A stretch of 64,000 nucleotides of DNA from Brassica napus (Eukaryota > Streptophyta > Magnoliopsida > Brassicales > Brassicaceae): positions 53,320,439 through 53,384,438 of the forward strand of contig NC_063452.1 in NCBI RefSeq assembly GCF_020379485.1. Reading direction: 5' to 3'. The position numbers were made by a program, and so were the translations under genes. The notes under the pieces are model-generated. The model searched no databases and was not told where the DNA came from. It worked only from the letters and a program-made list of their open reading frames with translations. Shown here piece after piece: positions 11,293 through 24,305 of the stretch; position 1 is the first letter of the stretch; every line of letters starts with the position of its first letter.

Positions 11293-14200
11293 ATGGCGGA
11301 GACTGAGGGATCATTCGCCGATGATCGAGAAGTGATCGGCGGTTTCGAGACTAAGTCTCCATGGAAAACAACGGCTTCTCCTGTGGAAACCGTCGACGCT
11401 CCGGTAATGGGTGCTCACTCGTGGCCTGCTCTCGCCGACGCGCAGCAACCGCGTCCTAAGAATCTTCCGACGGCGGCTCCGCCGTGTAAAGCCATTCCGG
11501 CCTCAATCCCAGCTCCTGCTCAGGTTAGTCAATAACCTATTACTGCTAATGTCATTAGATTGTGTTTGCTGGGTGTTAGTGGTGCGTTGAATTGGTAGGT
11601 TTCATGAATTGTCTAGTTGGAGATTAGCTTTGATTCTTGATCGAATTAGGTTTTATCGAATTTGATTGATGATGGTTATGACATGTAGCTGTTTATGTGA
11701 TTTCTCTTTGGAATTAGATTTGTAGCATAGAATTTGCCACTGAGGTGTTTCTATGTTTGTTGTTTAGGGTTTCGCTGGTCAAGGGAAGTCTAAGGGTGGT
11801 GGAAAGGGCAACCCTGCGCACAAGAATCCATCTGGCCGTCATTCAAAGTCAGGCCCGAAGAGCAACCAAAGTGGTCCTCCTCCTCCTTACATGATGCACG
11901 GTGTACCTTATCATCCCTCTCCTTTTCCGCCTATGGTGCCTCCGCCGCATGCTACTGGTCCAGATTTTCCATATGCTGCTTATCCTCCTTACCCGGTTCC
12001 TGGAGCTCCTGTTGCAGAGTCTGGCAATGAGAAGAAAGTTCAGGCTTCCCCTCTTCCACCTGTTTTGCCAGCTCCTCAAGGAGACCAGCCTTGGCAGGAT
12101 CAGAGGGGGTTTGGCCCCAGGAACATGCCACATGGCGCTGCTGGACCGAGGAATTTCGTGAGACCTCCGTATATGGGACAAGCTCCTGGGTTCATGGTTG
12201 GTCCAGGTCCACCAGGATTTCCCGGTAAGATGTTGATTCTTTGTCAAAGTGTTTTGGAAAGTGTTGGCTGATAGAATTCAATTTTCTTATTCTTGATTTA
12301 ACATGATTGCTGTTTTTTTGTTCCTTGTTCTGACACAGGGCCTGTATACTATTTGCCGGTTCCACCCCCTGGAGCTATAAGAGGTTATCCTCTACGTTTT
12401 GCTCCATACCCTGTTAACCAGGGTCCTCCAGCACTGTCTCCAGAAAAACTCGACTTGAAGGATAGAGTCATAAAACAAATTGAATACTATTTCAGGCAAG
12501 TTTCGCTTCTACATCAAGTCATCTATATGTTTTGTGCTTTTATGTTCAGCTGACTCCTCTGGGAATTTCTTGGAATATTTCTATGCGTTGAGTCCATCTT
12601 TGCTAGTTAATAGGGTGGCACCTCATCTTGCTATGCTCACCATATGTGTATTTCTTCCTTTTTTTCAGTGATGAAAACCTTCAGAATGATAAGTACCTCA
12701 TTTCCTTGATGGATAAACAAGAAGGATGGGTTCCCATAAAAATTATAGCTGACTTCAAAAGGGTAAACTCGTAACATGAGCTTGACTTGCTTTCTTTTGC
12801 ATTGGTCTGTTTTTTTTATCTGCGTTTTACCCTAATGTGCTACTTTTAATTTATTTGTTGTTACTCTTGAACTACAGGTTAAGATGATGACGATGGATTT
12901 AGAGTTTATAGTCTATGCGTTGGGATATTCTAGTTCTGTTGAAGTGCAGGTAAGACTACCATAGCCACCTTGTTTCTTTAATCTGACATATCTGTTTGAT
13001 CATAACATGAAGTTCTGGTACTTTTATAGGGTGAGAAGATACGCAGGCGAGACGAGTGGGCTAAGTGGGTTCCTGCATCTAAAAGGTCAGACTCTGAGGA
13101 AAAAGTTGGAGACAATGACGGAGATTCCCCAGAGAGTACAACAAGCAGAGATAACTCTGAAAAACAGTCAAAGGATACTTCAAAGCCTACTGCGTGCTCT
13201 TCAGAGGTAGAGGCTTCTTTCCTTTTGAGTAGAGAGATTCTGTAAAACTGCCAAATTTTGTTCCAGTTCATAGCCTTTTTTTGTGCTAAGGTGCAGGGAG
13301 CTCAGCCATCAAGAACCAATGCTAATGGAAGTTATATCCTGAAATCATCATCAAGCGAACAAAGAAATATGGATGACTTGTCAAGTGATTTTTCAAATAC
13401 TTTCTTGCTTGATGAGGAAATAGATCTGGAGCATAAAAGCCCTAGAAGGAGTGGACTTTCCGTGTGCAAAAGGTAGTGCATGAGTTGATTACTCTTGATA
13501 TTGGTTTCATCCCTCTTTTTCATTATTCCCTTTTTGGATATGAACCTTAAACTGCATATAAAGTATTGGAGTATGTGTTTTAAATAGCGCTCTCTTTAAG
13601 CGCCTTGTGGCGCAATGATGCGCTGCCTAGAACGCCTTAGTCTCTAAGGTGTTGTGCAATCCAAACAGCCCTTTAGACCATATGGCGAGGGTTGTTTCCT
13701 TTTTATTGAGACTTTGATCAACTCTTCGAAACCCTAACAATCTCTTCGAAACTTTTCTAGTATAACTTATAAAAACTAACTTAGAATCATGAAACAGCTA
13801 ATCTAATTCTATCTTCGAAGTTCCCACTTAGGGCCTCGATTACTGAGATTATTCCAAGACCATAAGTACATTCTTTTTTACATATACATAAACTGACCTA
13901 TCTTCGCCTGCATATACATAGTATTTCATTCCACTCATTGACATCTCCTTTGAGAATATTTTCCGAGAAACTCCAAAACTGACTCTTTTTAAATATACAT
14001 AAACTGACCTTTCTTCGCTTATGAGGTCTTGTGCTAATTAAAACACAGATTGGAGTTAACGCCTTGTTAATTTGAAATTCTGTAGAATTGAGGATGAAGA
14101 CGATGATATTGCTGTTGATGATCATGATCATGATATACAGAAACTTGTAATTGTCACCCAGGTATTACATGGAACTTGTTATGTATTTACTAAAACTCTT

Positions 14201-15903
14201 TCTTGGTGGAGTTAAGTATTCATATTACGTTGTATGCTGGACAGAATAGTGGGAGAAGTGATGGAACTGGAATCAGTGGGACAAAAGCAAAAAACATTCC
14301 TAAGGAGCTTGCCTCCACTATAAACGACGGTCTTTATTACTTTGAGCAGGTTAGGTTTTTTTTTTTCCGACAGAATCATATGTTTCTACCCTTTATGGAG
14401 TCTGATATCTATACACCAACGTGGTGAAACAGGAGCTGAAAAATAATCGACCTGGTCGTAAGAAGAACAATTCCCATTTAGATAGCAGAGATGGAAAAGT
14501 GAAAGGCGGAGGACTGAACATTAAACTAGGTGAAAATTCCGCAGCGAATGGAGGTGAAGAGCATAGTATTAGGAGGAAGCAAAATAAGGGAACCCACAAA
14601 AATCAAATGGCCCATGTACGGAGGTTCTTTTCCGGCAACACAAGGAACCATGGGGCTGTTTCTGAAAGTCCACCTAGTAGCTCCATTGGATTTTTCTTTG
14701 GTTCTACACCACCAGACAGTCATGGGTCAGTATCCTAGCAAGTCCATGACATTCCCAACTTATTCTTATTTTGTTGTCTTTTCATGTTCTTAATAATTGT
14801 GTTTGTCCGACGTTTCACAGACACAGGCTTTCAAAATTGAGTTCATCACCACAGTACCCTCTTTCTGGCAGCAGTCCACCTGTGGGGTCTTTACCAAAAT
14901 CATTTCCACATTTTCAACATCCGAGCCACCAACTGCTTGAAGAGAATGGGTTTAAGCAAGAAAAGTGAGTATATTTATTTGGTTATACAACCTGAATTTA
15001 TTGTATGGAGCATTACTTTTGGGAGGATAAGTTTGTAGCTTGAGTTCTTCTAATCTCACCATTTTTAATTCTTACCCATAGGTACTTGAAGTATCGCAAG
15101 CGGTGCTTAAACGAAAGAAAGAAGCTGGGCAGCGGATGCAGTGAGGTAAATTCTATGTCAACCTCCTTTCGATGATCTTTGACTCTGTATCGATTAGATA
15201 TCCTAAGCCTGCTGGAAATGCGTCTGAATCCTGGATGTTCTGTCTTCAGGAAATGAATCATTTGTACCGATTCTGGTCATACTTCCTCAGAGAAACTTTT
15301 GTTCCGTCTATGTACGAAGATTTCCAGAAGTTTGCTACTGAGGATGCAGCTGGCAGTTACAACTATGGGTTGGAGTGTCTCTTTAGGTTCTATAGGTAAT
15401 ACTTGCATCTTTGAATTGAATCCGTTTTCTGTCTATTTCAAAGCGGATAAGCTCTCTAGTTTAAACTCAAGTCTCACCAATATTGTTCTGCCCAATGTCT
15501 ACAGCTATGGCCTGGAGAAGCAATTCAATGAAGACCTTTACAAGGACTTTGAGCAGCTAACACTTGACTTCTACCACAAGGGAAACCTATATGGCTTGGA
15601 GAAATATTGGTAAGCGCTCTCTTCCCTTCTCTGAGATAAAAAAATATAATATGATTCTTGGTGACGTTTCTAGCGATTATTTACTCGTTTTAGTTTATAG
15701 AAAACGTTTGGTCGATTATTGGTGATGTCTCTAAAGATGAAAGTACTCTCTTGTGCAGGGCATTCCACCATTACCGAGGCCAAAAAGAACCGATAAAGAA
15801 GCACCCTGAGCTAGAGAAGCTACTGAAGGAAGAATACCGCAGCTTAGATGATTTCCGAGCCAAGGATTCAGTGACCAGCCAAAAAGAAAACAAGTCTCAC
15901 TGA
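11293..15903 (+). CDS. LARP1A: La-related protein 1A, 15 coding exons, 813 aa
   Basis: Joined exons: 11293-11523, 11768-12224, 12339-12495, 12669-12762, 12878-12949, 13030-13206, 13297-13472, 14086-14161, 14245-14349, 14433-14725, 14821-14964, 15082-15145, 15250-15395, 15505-15609, 15759-15903. They sum to 2442 nt with no internal stop. The N-terminus ([11 protein letters not shown]) is followed by a Gly/Lys then Pro-rich segment. A La motif at about 265-345 has [19 protein letters not shown] and [11 protein letters not shown]. The C-terminal DM15 repeats at about 680-775 contain [21 protein letters not shown] and YGLEKYWAFHHYRG. LARP1 binds mRNA 5' and 3' ends and in Arabidopsis works with XRN4 in heat-induced mRNA decay. 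Intron 3 uses a GC donor (AG|GCAAGT at 12496). Exon 7 has an in-frame alternative acceptor 6 nt upstream. Arabidopsis LARP1A has a similar length. It runs tail to tail with the broken AGO9 copy. Confidence 0.93.
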
Positions 15904-16765
15904 TGACTTGAAAGAGACGGAAAAGCAGAGACATATCATAGGCTACTGCTTATCACTAAGCAAATGATCCTTAAACCTTGACCTACAATTTTTGTGCATC
16001 TCTTCTTCTTGGGGAAGAGACCAACCAAGTGAAGCCATAAACTCTTGAGTTTTCAAGGAAATTTGTCCTTGTTGGTGTAATCTCTTTTTTGTACATATAG
16101 GGATTTCATTTTCTAATTGCTCAATTTTGAAAAAAAAAAAGAACAAGAAAAAAGAGAGGTGGTTGTAGTCTCTGTAGAAACAATAAGAGATGTTTGTTTT
16201 ACTTGAGATTATGGTACATTTTTTTTTGTTTTTGTAAATTTTGTTTTCTTGTAGCTTATTATTGTTGCATATATTACTCCTGCATTATCTCATCTGTTGA
16301 CTACATCTCAAAATGAATCCAAATAAGTGCTTAACTAATTTTATTGGTTTTAGAGCGATACGTTTGAGTAAAGTCCAATGCATCGTGAAAATAGCTCAAA
16401 CCTAAAGTATTTTTTTTTTCCGTGAACACTTTAGTATGAAATTTGTAGATTTTTAACGTTTGACAATGAACACTTTAATACTTTCTGTTGATGGTTTTAA
16501 TTCACTGAAACATTAGTAGTACTAGTTTTAGACGTTCCCAAACATCTTTCTTGTATATAATTGAGTTAGTCCAGAAAATACCGATTTGATTAGAACATAG
16601 ATAAAATATATACACCAACAACGCCAAGAGTATCAGAGATAAAAGGGTCTATGCAAAAAAAAAAACACAGATGAGGTATCGACCGAGAGTATGACTCTTA
16701 AGGGCATTTAAACGTTTTATCAGTCAACCAAAATAAACTAAAATGCCGTGGGCTTGACGTTTCCT
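15904..16765. other. LARP1A 3' UTR and tail-to-tail spacer
   Basis: U-rich LARP1A 3' sequence with an A-run near 16130, then spacer. The last ~150 bp before the AGO9-copy stop is alignable with the same position beside the intact copy (CAAGAGTATCA near 16625 and 47590), so it belongs to the duplicated unit. No gene seen. Confidence 0.6.
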
Positions 16766-19700
16766 TTAGCAGAAGAACATGGAGCTTGCAACATTCACGT
16801 TCAACTTTGGCATTGGTGGCACAGGGACTGCTCCAGGTGTTGTGATCCCGCCATGGGTCGATGATGTCTCAGACAAAGACATGTCCTCAAACTTCATCAC
16901 GGTTCCCATCTGTGCAGCGGCCAAATGAGCATAACAAACAGGTGCAACTGCGAGAAACAAAACGGTATTTGAGATAATGCAACCACCACCATGCATTGAG
17001 ATTATTGCACATACTGAAAAGCAGCAAACTCAGTAGTAGTCAAACATATTTTCAGAAAAAAATAAAATAATGATAGTCACAGCAAACAAGTATAGCGATG
17101 CATCTGAACTAACAGCAGTAGCAATGTTGAAAAGATATGAGAATTTTACCGACTGAGATGGCAGTGGTGCTCCTCTGGTAGCTACGTACAGTTATCAAAT
17201 CAGACAAGTTTAGTAGACATTACTAGCACCATATAATGCTTACACATAGGATAGAGAATGAACAAGTTCTTGGAGGTCATCTGTGGAAAATCCAATCTCA
17301 TCGTAGAGCACATGGTAATGTGTTGGCCTTGTAGTTCCCTAAAACATCAACATCAATAAAAAAAATTCATTCCATACATAAACAAGATTCATAATGGATT
17401 CCAGCCAAACAAGAGGCATTCTCGGGTGGGCGGTAGGAAAATGAGCGGAAACGTTTTCTCCAGATTACTAAGCCATTTAGCAGCAGAAGGATGTGATCTC
17501 TCGTCTCATGTTGACCTAAAAGACTATTGGGCTAGGCACGGCACCAACCGCTACATCACTATCAAGTAACTAGCCTCAACTGTCTTCGGCTCTTAATTCT
17601 TAAGTTTAGGTGTTTTGTCTATGGTAAAACCAAATATGTTTTTATTTGAAAAACAAATCTCAACTGTTTTCAGATTACAAAATCTTAATTTTCATTTTCC
17701 AGTTGGTGATTATATTATAACTTAAACGTTCACTTTACTAGTCTCTCCTCTTATAATAAAATTTTCTAAAAAGGAATGAACAAAGTGCTGGAGTGTAGCG
17801 CTGGAGGAACATTGCCAGGGCCTCCAGCCTGGAAGAACTTGGTGTGGTGGTTCTTCTGGGCAATGATCACTGTGAACTTGGGTTCCCAATTTTCTTCAAC
17901 AAACTTGCATGCCTAACCCCAAGAAAATAAACCAAGTCCATAAATGTCCAACATACACTAAATAAATTTTATCCTAAGAATCCATACCTGCATCATCTGA
18001 TCCAATTCAATGTTAAGAACTTGATTGAACTTAGACTCACTCACACCATCCCTACATGCAAACATTTATAAACCAAGAGTTAACAAAAATGTATTATATT
18101 ATTACTTTCACATGATACCTTAATAAATGTAAATATACCTGAAAATGATATTGTGTTCAGGTCTCCTATTCCCCGAGCTTGTGTAAAAGTCGAACAAGAG
18201 CTCCCTGAAAAGCGCATGAAGTTTCTCATTAATATGACCAAAAGCCTCTGCCACAAGCTATGAACACAACACAAGAATATTCAAACCAGAAAATTCCTTC
18301 ATCAACGGGTTTTCCATTCTCGTCTGTGACAGGTTTGAAGAGATTATCAATCATTTCCACTTTCCGAGATTGTGTGCGTACACATGCCCTATATTTTGAG
18401 ATGAGTGGCCATTCTCTGGATCCCACAACCTATGGTTTAAAAAAAAAACATCAAGTTACCAGAAATAGATAAGAGTTAGACTTGACCTCTCCATATATGG
18501 ATGACATCATAAGAAAAGAGAATCAATATTACAGCAGCAACTGATGGTATGTCAGACTGTCCAGGGGAACCATGGGATACATCCATCCCAACAATGAAGG
18601 TATAAACTTGCGTTACTAAAGGCATCATTGCTCGTGGTGAGCGCTCCATAGCTAACAGGGAGTTCAGTCCACCAAGCTGCGTATAAAAACACAAAGAAAT
18701 CATGAGTTCTTGTAAGGTCCTTTTATAATCAATCTTGAAATTCTTAAGTGACTAAAATGTCAATCTTCGGAGATCACCTTGGCATTTATCTTGAGGAGAA
18801 CATTTGTGAGATACTGATCATTTATTTTGGGGGTAGGAGCAATATACACTGCGTCACAATTCCTTCTTCAACAAGATTTCTCCTCTTCCAAGGCCCTGGA
18901 AAATTCCGAGAAAAAAATTTCACATTTACATTCATTAGTTTATTAAAAAAAAAAGAGAGAGAGACCATATTCAAGAATAGTAGAATACAGTTTACCATAA
19001 ACAAGAGAGTTTTTCTTTTCGGCAAGAATGCAAAGAATGAATTTTGGCTTTCCTTCTTTTCTGAGTTCAGATTGCATCTGCTCGAACATCTTTTGTACTC
19101 TGATGTTGGCTGGTGCACCCCTAAAATCAGGATCTTCTTGAAATACGACTTTGTATGGAGGTTCTACGTTCTGAAAGAAAAACAAAAACAAGGTAAGAAT
19201 TAAAAAGATATTAAGTTTATATAGGCTAGCAATGATCCATTAGAGAGCTTACGATTCCTTTCATCCTTCCACATCCAATCAAGTCAGAAATAAGCCTTTT
19301 TGTATCACACCGAGCAGAGAAGTTCACAAGAACCTATCTAGTAACAGTAGCTGGCTCAACAAGTTTCTGCAAAAAGAAAGATTCAACTAGTATCAAAGGT
19401 TAAAATATCCATCAACTGAGGAAAAGATAATCAACCTATGTACCTTATAATTGAAGTTCCAACGCCCATCGCGAGGTTGAAACTCCTCTCCATTGCCTAC
19501 TTTCAGCTGTTTAGAGACAAGGACAGATAATTAACGTTTAACCTTCAAGATTCAAAAGGAGTTACTCGATCAATGTTTACTTGCAAGAGAAGCAAGGTAA
19601 GCCATACCCTTGGTGTTGGTAAGACGCGGCCTTCCACCTGAGTGAAGTTTGAGCCAATGCTGACACCACAGTCTTGCAACACCAGGTCAGCATTATAGTT

Positions 19701-21594
19701 GCTCTTCTTCAGACCCTTCAAGATGAATAACATAAAACCAAAATTAGACATAAAATATTTAAAGTCTCAAGGATAATAGAAAGAAAACCTACATTGGTTA
19801 GTGAAGCCATTCTTTCTGGAGGCCTCTGCCTAGACTTTTCTACCAGGGAAGCCCTCTGAAGACTACTAAGCGATTTTGTGTAACGCTGTAGACTCACAAG
19901 TTCACAGTGCTGAAGATATAAAAAAAAACTAACTAGTATTAGCATAAATGAAAATCTCCGAAATACAAAAAAGAAGACAACTACAATGCACTAAAGTTAC
20001 CTCAATGGGGATGTAAGTTGGGCGTTTTGGCTTACCAACATTGATGCAAGGAAAGTTCCCTGAATATCGCAGTGGGATACCGCGAAATTCAGTGAAGTAC
20101 TTGTACACCGTAGTCTGAATTTCCTCAACTTCCCCCTTCTCGTTTTTAGAATTCCGAGTAAACCTATATCAATCAAAGAAAGATACGTTTGAAAAAACTC
20201 AAAGAGATGTAAACATGTAATTAAAAAAAAACATCAAATCATTACATACATTTGATCTTTGCAGCGCTCCTCACTTAGTCCAGTTATCTTGTATTCTCTA
20301 TTGAGGGGCAACCTGTACTCTAAGATTCTTGAGAGCACGTCTAGCCTGATGTGAGACAAAAATCAGATTAGTACTTCTCAAAAATGCATACACATCAGTA
20401 CAAAATAAGATGATCATGATGTACCTTATTCCAGTCAAGATACTTTGGGTCTTTCACATTCTGATTTGCAAGAAGGAAATCAATAACAGGGCCTGGTTGA
20501 ACTACCATCGTAGTTGAAGTGTCTAAAAGAAAATCGAAACCGAATAAAAAATCATAGCCAAAATGTTACAAAGAAGAGTCTAATAATACACATTAGTAAC
20601 AGAAAAAGAGAAATTACCGATATTCAAGGACAAGCCTCCCTGAGTAGTTCTGAAGCTTGAGTGGAAGTTTCTGACACCAGTGACGCCTCCACCGATGTGT
20701 ACAAAGTTCTGGACGTCATTGTGAAAAAATGACTGGCGAACAAGTAGGCATCCCTGCCTAGCTGCACTCTGGCGCAGGATAACATCGAGCACTCTTATAG
20801 CATCTTGAAGATAATCTGTTTCCTTTCCTTGAAGAGCGCTTGCAATAGCTTGCATGGGGATCCTTGCAGCATAGCTTATCTCAACCATGAACTTCTTGGA
20901 TCGATTTGGTCGCCTCGATCTTTTCCTGTCCGCGTCATTTGATTCATTCGGGCTAGCATTTCCAGTGTTATTTCTGTAAATAAAGAGTATCAATTTCATA
21001 ATAAATTTTTGAACAAACAAGGTAAAGATATTTTAAAAAACAAGTCGAAAAACTGAAATGTGGCACCTACCTGCTAGAAGGTGTGTCTTCAAGAACGACA
21101 GAGAAATCCATTTTGTTGCTGGGAAGAGCACCAACGGTGAACAGAGTCTTCTCGCCATCATAGGCAAAGTATTTGGATCCCAGATCGGTTCGATACGTCT
21201 CCTGGACCTTTTCGAGAATCTTCCTGCCAATTCCTTTGGCCTCCACTGGACGACCATCTTCATATGTAATCGCAACCTGCATCCGAAACAAAAAAAACAT
21301 TCACACTAAACAAGTATTTAAAGAAATTTATGCTAAAGGATAAGCAGGATACAAATAGGACACAAGCTGAGGAAACAAAGTACATACGCTGCAATGAAAG
21401 AAATGGCCGTTTGAGTTGTTGAAATTGACTCTGAAGTGATTGGTAAGAAGATGTGTCTTTACTCCTTTGGTCCCGCTGCCTCTCCGGGCCATTGGAAGAA
21501 GAGTGTTCTTTTTGATAGGCTCCAGTTCAGGTACAAGGTTCGATGGAACGACAGGTGGAGGAAGTGGTAGCCCTTTTCCTTTATCAAAACCCAT
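16766..21594 (-). pseudogene. AGO9: Broken AGO9-like Argonaute (copy next to LARP1A)
   Basis: Exon by exon it parallels the intact copy at 47688-52334, from MGFDKGKG (ATG at 21594) to the C-terminal SSMFFC and stop at 16766. It cannot encode a full Argonaute. (1) Coding exon 5 (20250-20345) is 96 nt against 98 in the intact copy; two single-base losses shift frame and give TAG after ALKNLRVQVAPQ, about residue 305. (2) In the KLVEP exon (19253-19366) the Trp of TRWV is TAG at 19334-19336. (3) A 2-bp AT gain near 18842 shifts frame after TQC. (4) The donor after NVPP and the next exon ([14 protein letters not shown] in the intact copy) are gone, replaced by unrelated DNA at 17401-17795. Remaining exons keep MID/PIWI sequence including GMDVSHG, FRDGVSE and CYAHLAA. 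A precise intron present in the intact copy is absent here. A truncated N-terminal protein or non-coding transcript remains possible. Confidence 0.9.
17401..17795 (+). other. Foreign segment replacing an AGO9 exon, with a 42-codon frame
   Basis: AGO9 homology to the intact copy stops at about 17400 (ATAATGGATT) and resumes at about 17796 (TGGAGGAACAT). Between them the plus strand has a frame at 17441-17569 starting [17 protein letters not shown] and ending [15 protein letters not shown], with amphipathic, low-repeat composition like real protein. The frame extends upstream of the ATG, so it looks like the last part of a larger gene followed by 3'-UTR-like AT-rich DNA. I do not recognise the protein. 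Capture by a transposon or during double-strand-break repair are both possible. Confidence 0.6.
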
Positions 21595-22470
21595 AATCTG
21601 CAGGGAAGAAAAAACTCAGAAAGATCAGAAAAAGACAGCACCTAATGTACAATTGTTTATGGCCATGATAAAAGAATGAACGCAAGAATGCTCAAGGCAA
21701 AAACATTTTGTTCAGATCAGTTCATTAGAAAGTAAAACCCATTAGCGTTAAAAGATTGGAGAATAATGATATAAACCATCAGAATGTATCAAAACACCTC
21801 ATACAGGCAGAATCAAGACATAAAACATCAAAAGATGGAGAATAATGAAGAGAACTACGTGCACATGAAGATCTATGACATAAGAAAGGCCACTAGTAAA
21901 AAGCGAGTGCGCGTGAAGCGAAAGAGAGAGACCTCTTGAAACCAAAAAGACAAAAATCACAGAGCAGCCAAGGAACAAAAAAAAAAAACAGAAAGTTTTT
22001 CTCGGAAAATACAAATCAAATTTTTCATAGAACAAGAGCACATGACAACGTTTACTTTTCATTTATTTAACAGATAGATCAAATAGTGGTAGAAACAAAC
22101 CAGAGCTGCTAAGAGAAAGACGATGATGGAATCTGCTAAAAACGTTGAGATATAACAGAAAATCACTAGTTCCCAGAAATAAACGAAGAACAAAGACGAT
22201 AGACAAAGCAATATAGTTGAAAGCAAATAAATCGAAGGATTCAACAGTTAATATGCATGGCAGAAAGATAATACGATCATACATTGAGCGATTTTGAGGA
22301 AGAACCTGCTTCTTCACAGAGATGGAAAGAGTAAATCGAGAGCACGGCGAAGCCGTAGAGCAACGCAGAGAGAGCTAGAGAGGAGAGGTGTTTAAGGAAG
22401 AAGAGAAGGGGTTGGTGGTTCACTAAAACCTTGCGCTTCCAGCTTCCTACTCTAAATACTGACGCAGACG
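21595..22470 (-). promoter_or_regulatory. 5' UTR intron, leader exon and promoter remnant of the broken AGO9 copy
   Basis: An acceptor (CTGCAG at 21601-21606) precedes the ATG, and a donor (AAGCAG|GTTCTT, about 22305) ends a leader exon homologous to that of the intact copy, giving a 5'-UTR intron of about 0.7 kb. Where the intact copy has a TATATATAG box, this copy has TATTTAGAG (about 22452-22460), a weaker match. Confidence 0.55.
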
Positions 22471-23330
22471 CAAACTAAGCACTCCCTTTTTTTTATTGCT
22501 CCTATATACATTATTATCGTTCTTTTCGTTTCAGTGTCCTATCATTATTCGTTACATATTTTTGGCCTATATTTAATTATATTGTTAAAGGACAGCTCGG
22601 TTAATGTAATAGATGTATTAATGTATATAATAACGATCAAATATTGCACATTTGCAACGTTACACCTACCACCCTTATAGTTATTTTCTCTCTGTGTGAC
22701 GAATTGGTTTAGCTCCAGTTATTGGATATGAAATCTATGACCTTGGTTCAATTGCAAAGCATGAATATGGTATTAAATGACTGGTATTTAGTGACGGTAT
22801 GAATGATCCTTTTTGAAGAGGTGGTATGAATATTCTTCTCATCTTCCACAATGCATCTGTTGAGAGTCTTCATTGCTCTCATTTATGAAACTACAATTTA
22901 AGCCATGATGCATTTAATAATGACAAAGTCTATAAAAGCATAATTATCCCTGAGACTTTTTCTCATGTCCCCAAGTTTTTTTATTAATATTTGTGAATGG
23001 AGACTTATCTGTGGGACTTTGGTAAATTGTTGGATTATTGATAGGGAAATCGGCCAAAAAAACACTGAACTTTGCGGGAATTGCCAAAAGAAACCTGGAC
23101 ATATGGGCTAGCCAATAAAATCCTGAACTTTTGTTGACTTTTCGGGTTTATTAAGAAACTTACGATTGACTGACCAGATAAACACACCGTTAACCGAGTT
23201 AACTGATAATTAAGCGGACGTTAATTTTGGGTGTTAAAGTATACGACGTCGTTTCATCACTTTGTCTGATTAAAGACAAACGACGTCGTTTATATAGCTG
23301 TGTTATTAAAAATATGTGTTTCCTACGGCT

Positions 23331-23610
23331 CGAACTCGTGTACTCGGGTTTAATGGTAGGGGTTTTTGCCACTGAGCTAGTGGACTTTGCAATGGCTATA
23401 CGAACACAATATCTTTTATTCTTCGAATCCGAGTTAAAGACAAATTAATGAAACGAGGTGTTTTACATTAACATTTTTATTAAAAAGATGGGGTTCCATC
23501 GACTCGAACTCGTGCACTCGGGTATAATGGTAGGGGTTTTTGCCACTGAGCTAGTGGACTTTGCAATGGATATACGAACACAGTTTCTTTTATTCTCTTT
23601 GAATCCGAGT
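23331..23610. repeat. Two-copy duplication with tRNA-like box pairs in the MULE-1 left arm
   Basis: CTCGAACTCGTG..ACTCGGGT, then GGTAGGGGTTTTTGCCACTG and AGCTAGTGGACTTTGCAATG, occurs at about 23330-23400 and again at about 23508-23575. On the minus strand each reads TAGCTCAGTGGC followed about 35 bp later by a GAGTTCGAGT block, resembling pol III A and B boxes. A third copy in opposite orientation lies in the right arm (26618-26690). Confidence 0.7.
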
Positions 23611-23752
23611 TAAATGAATCAAAAAGAGACGACGGTTTTCTCCTCCGATTGGTATAAACCCTAAATGGGCGAAATCATGAATCCAGTTCGCGATTCTCTT
23701 CGATCTCGTCCTTAAGAATCTCGATTCTCATCTCTCCTTCTTCGAGTATCGC

Positions 23753-24305
23753 ATGATGAGTTCGGGTTGTGAGGATTCGTCTGTGAATACGATGGGAATT
23801 CGTGGTATCCCGGAGCAATGCGGTTGTGGTCGAAGAACTGGGATATACACATCAAAAACGAAGGTCAATCCAGGAAGAACTTTCTTTAGATGCCCAACGT
23901 TTCAAAATGTAAGTGTTTAATTTGATTGTGTTTAAGATAAGAACATAAGATTCAATGGCTAGGTAGTAAGTGAGAAATTGTTTGAATATAAAGATTGTGT
24001 TCATGATTTGTGTCTAGGATCACTTGTATAAATGGGTAGATGAAGCTGTCTACGAAGAGGTTCAAGATGCATTGCCAAAAGTTGAATGCTTTGCATCAGA
24101 TTTTATGAAAATTAAAATGGAGATCGAAAGCATGAAAACCGTGGAGGAAGACTTGAAAGAAGATGTCAGGAAGGCGAGCAATGAACTTAAGAAGCTGAAT
24201 GTGATCATGAAAGTGGGTTTTTCGGTGGTTTGTTTAGGCGTTGTGATATGTCTTGTGTTGATCATGTTTGACAAAGCAGATGGGTTGTCTATGAATAGCT
24301 ACTAA
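23753..24305 (+). CDS. Tail-anchored GRF-type zinc-finger protein carried by MULE-1 (147 aa)
   Basis: Exons 23753-23908 and 24018-24305 join in phase (intron GTAAGT..TCTAG) to 147 codons plus stop. The GRF zinc finger at about 20-60 has EQCGCG (C23, C25), the diagnostic NPGRTFFRCP (39-48, C47) and DHLYKWVDE. The usual fourth Cys is His54, so coordination would be CCCH. Residues 60-115 are charged and heptad-like (EIESMKTVEEDLKEDV). Residues about 118-136 (VGFSVVCLGVVICLVLIMF) form one membrane segment with an 11-residue tail, so a C-terminal anchor is likely. GRF domains bind single-stranded nucleic acid in several DNA-repair proteins; this short plant form has no assigned role that I know of. 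It lies inside the TIRs on the strand opposite the transposase remnant. ATG 23756 is an alternative start. Confidence 0.82.

Noticed and set aside
18748..19203. 151-codon plus-strand frame
   Set aside because: Antisense to exons and an intron of the broken AGO9 copy; no protein-like motif.
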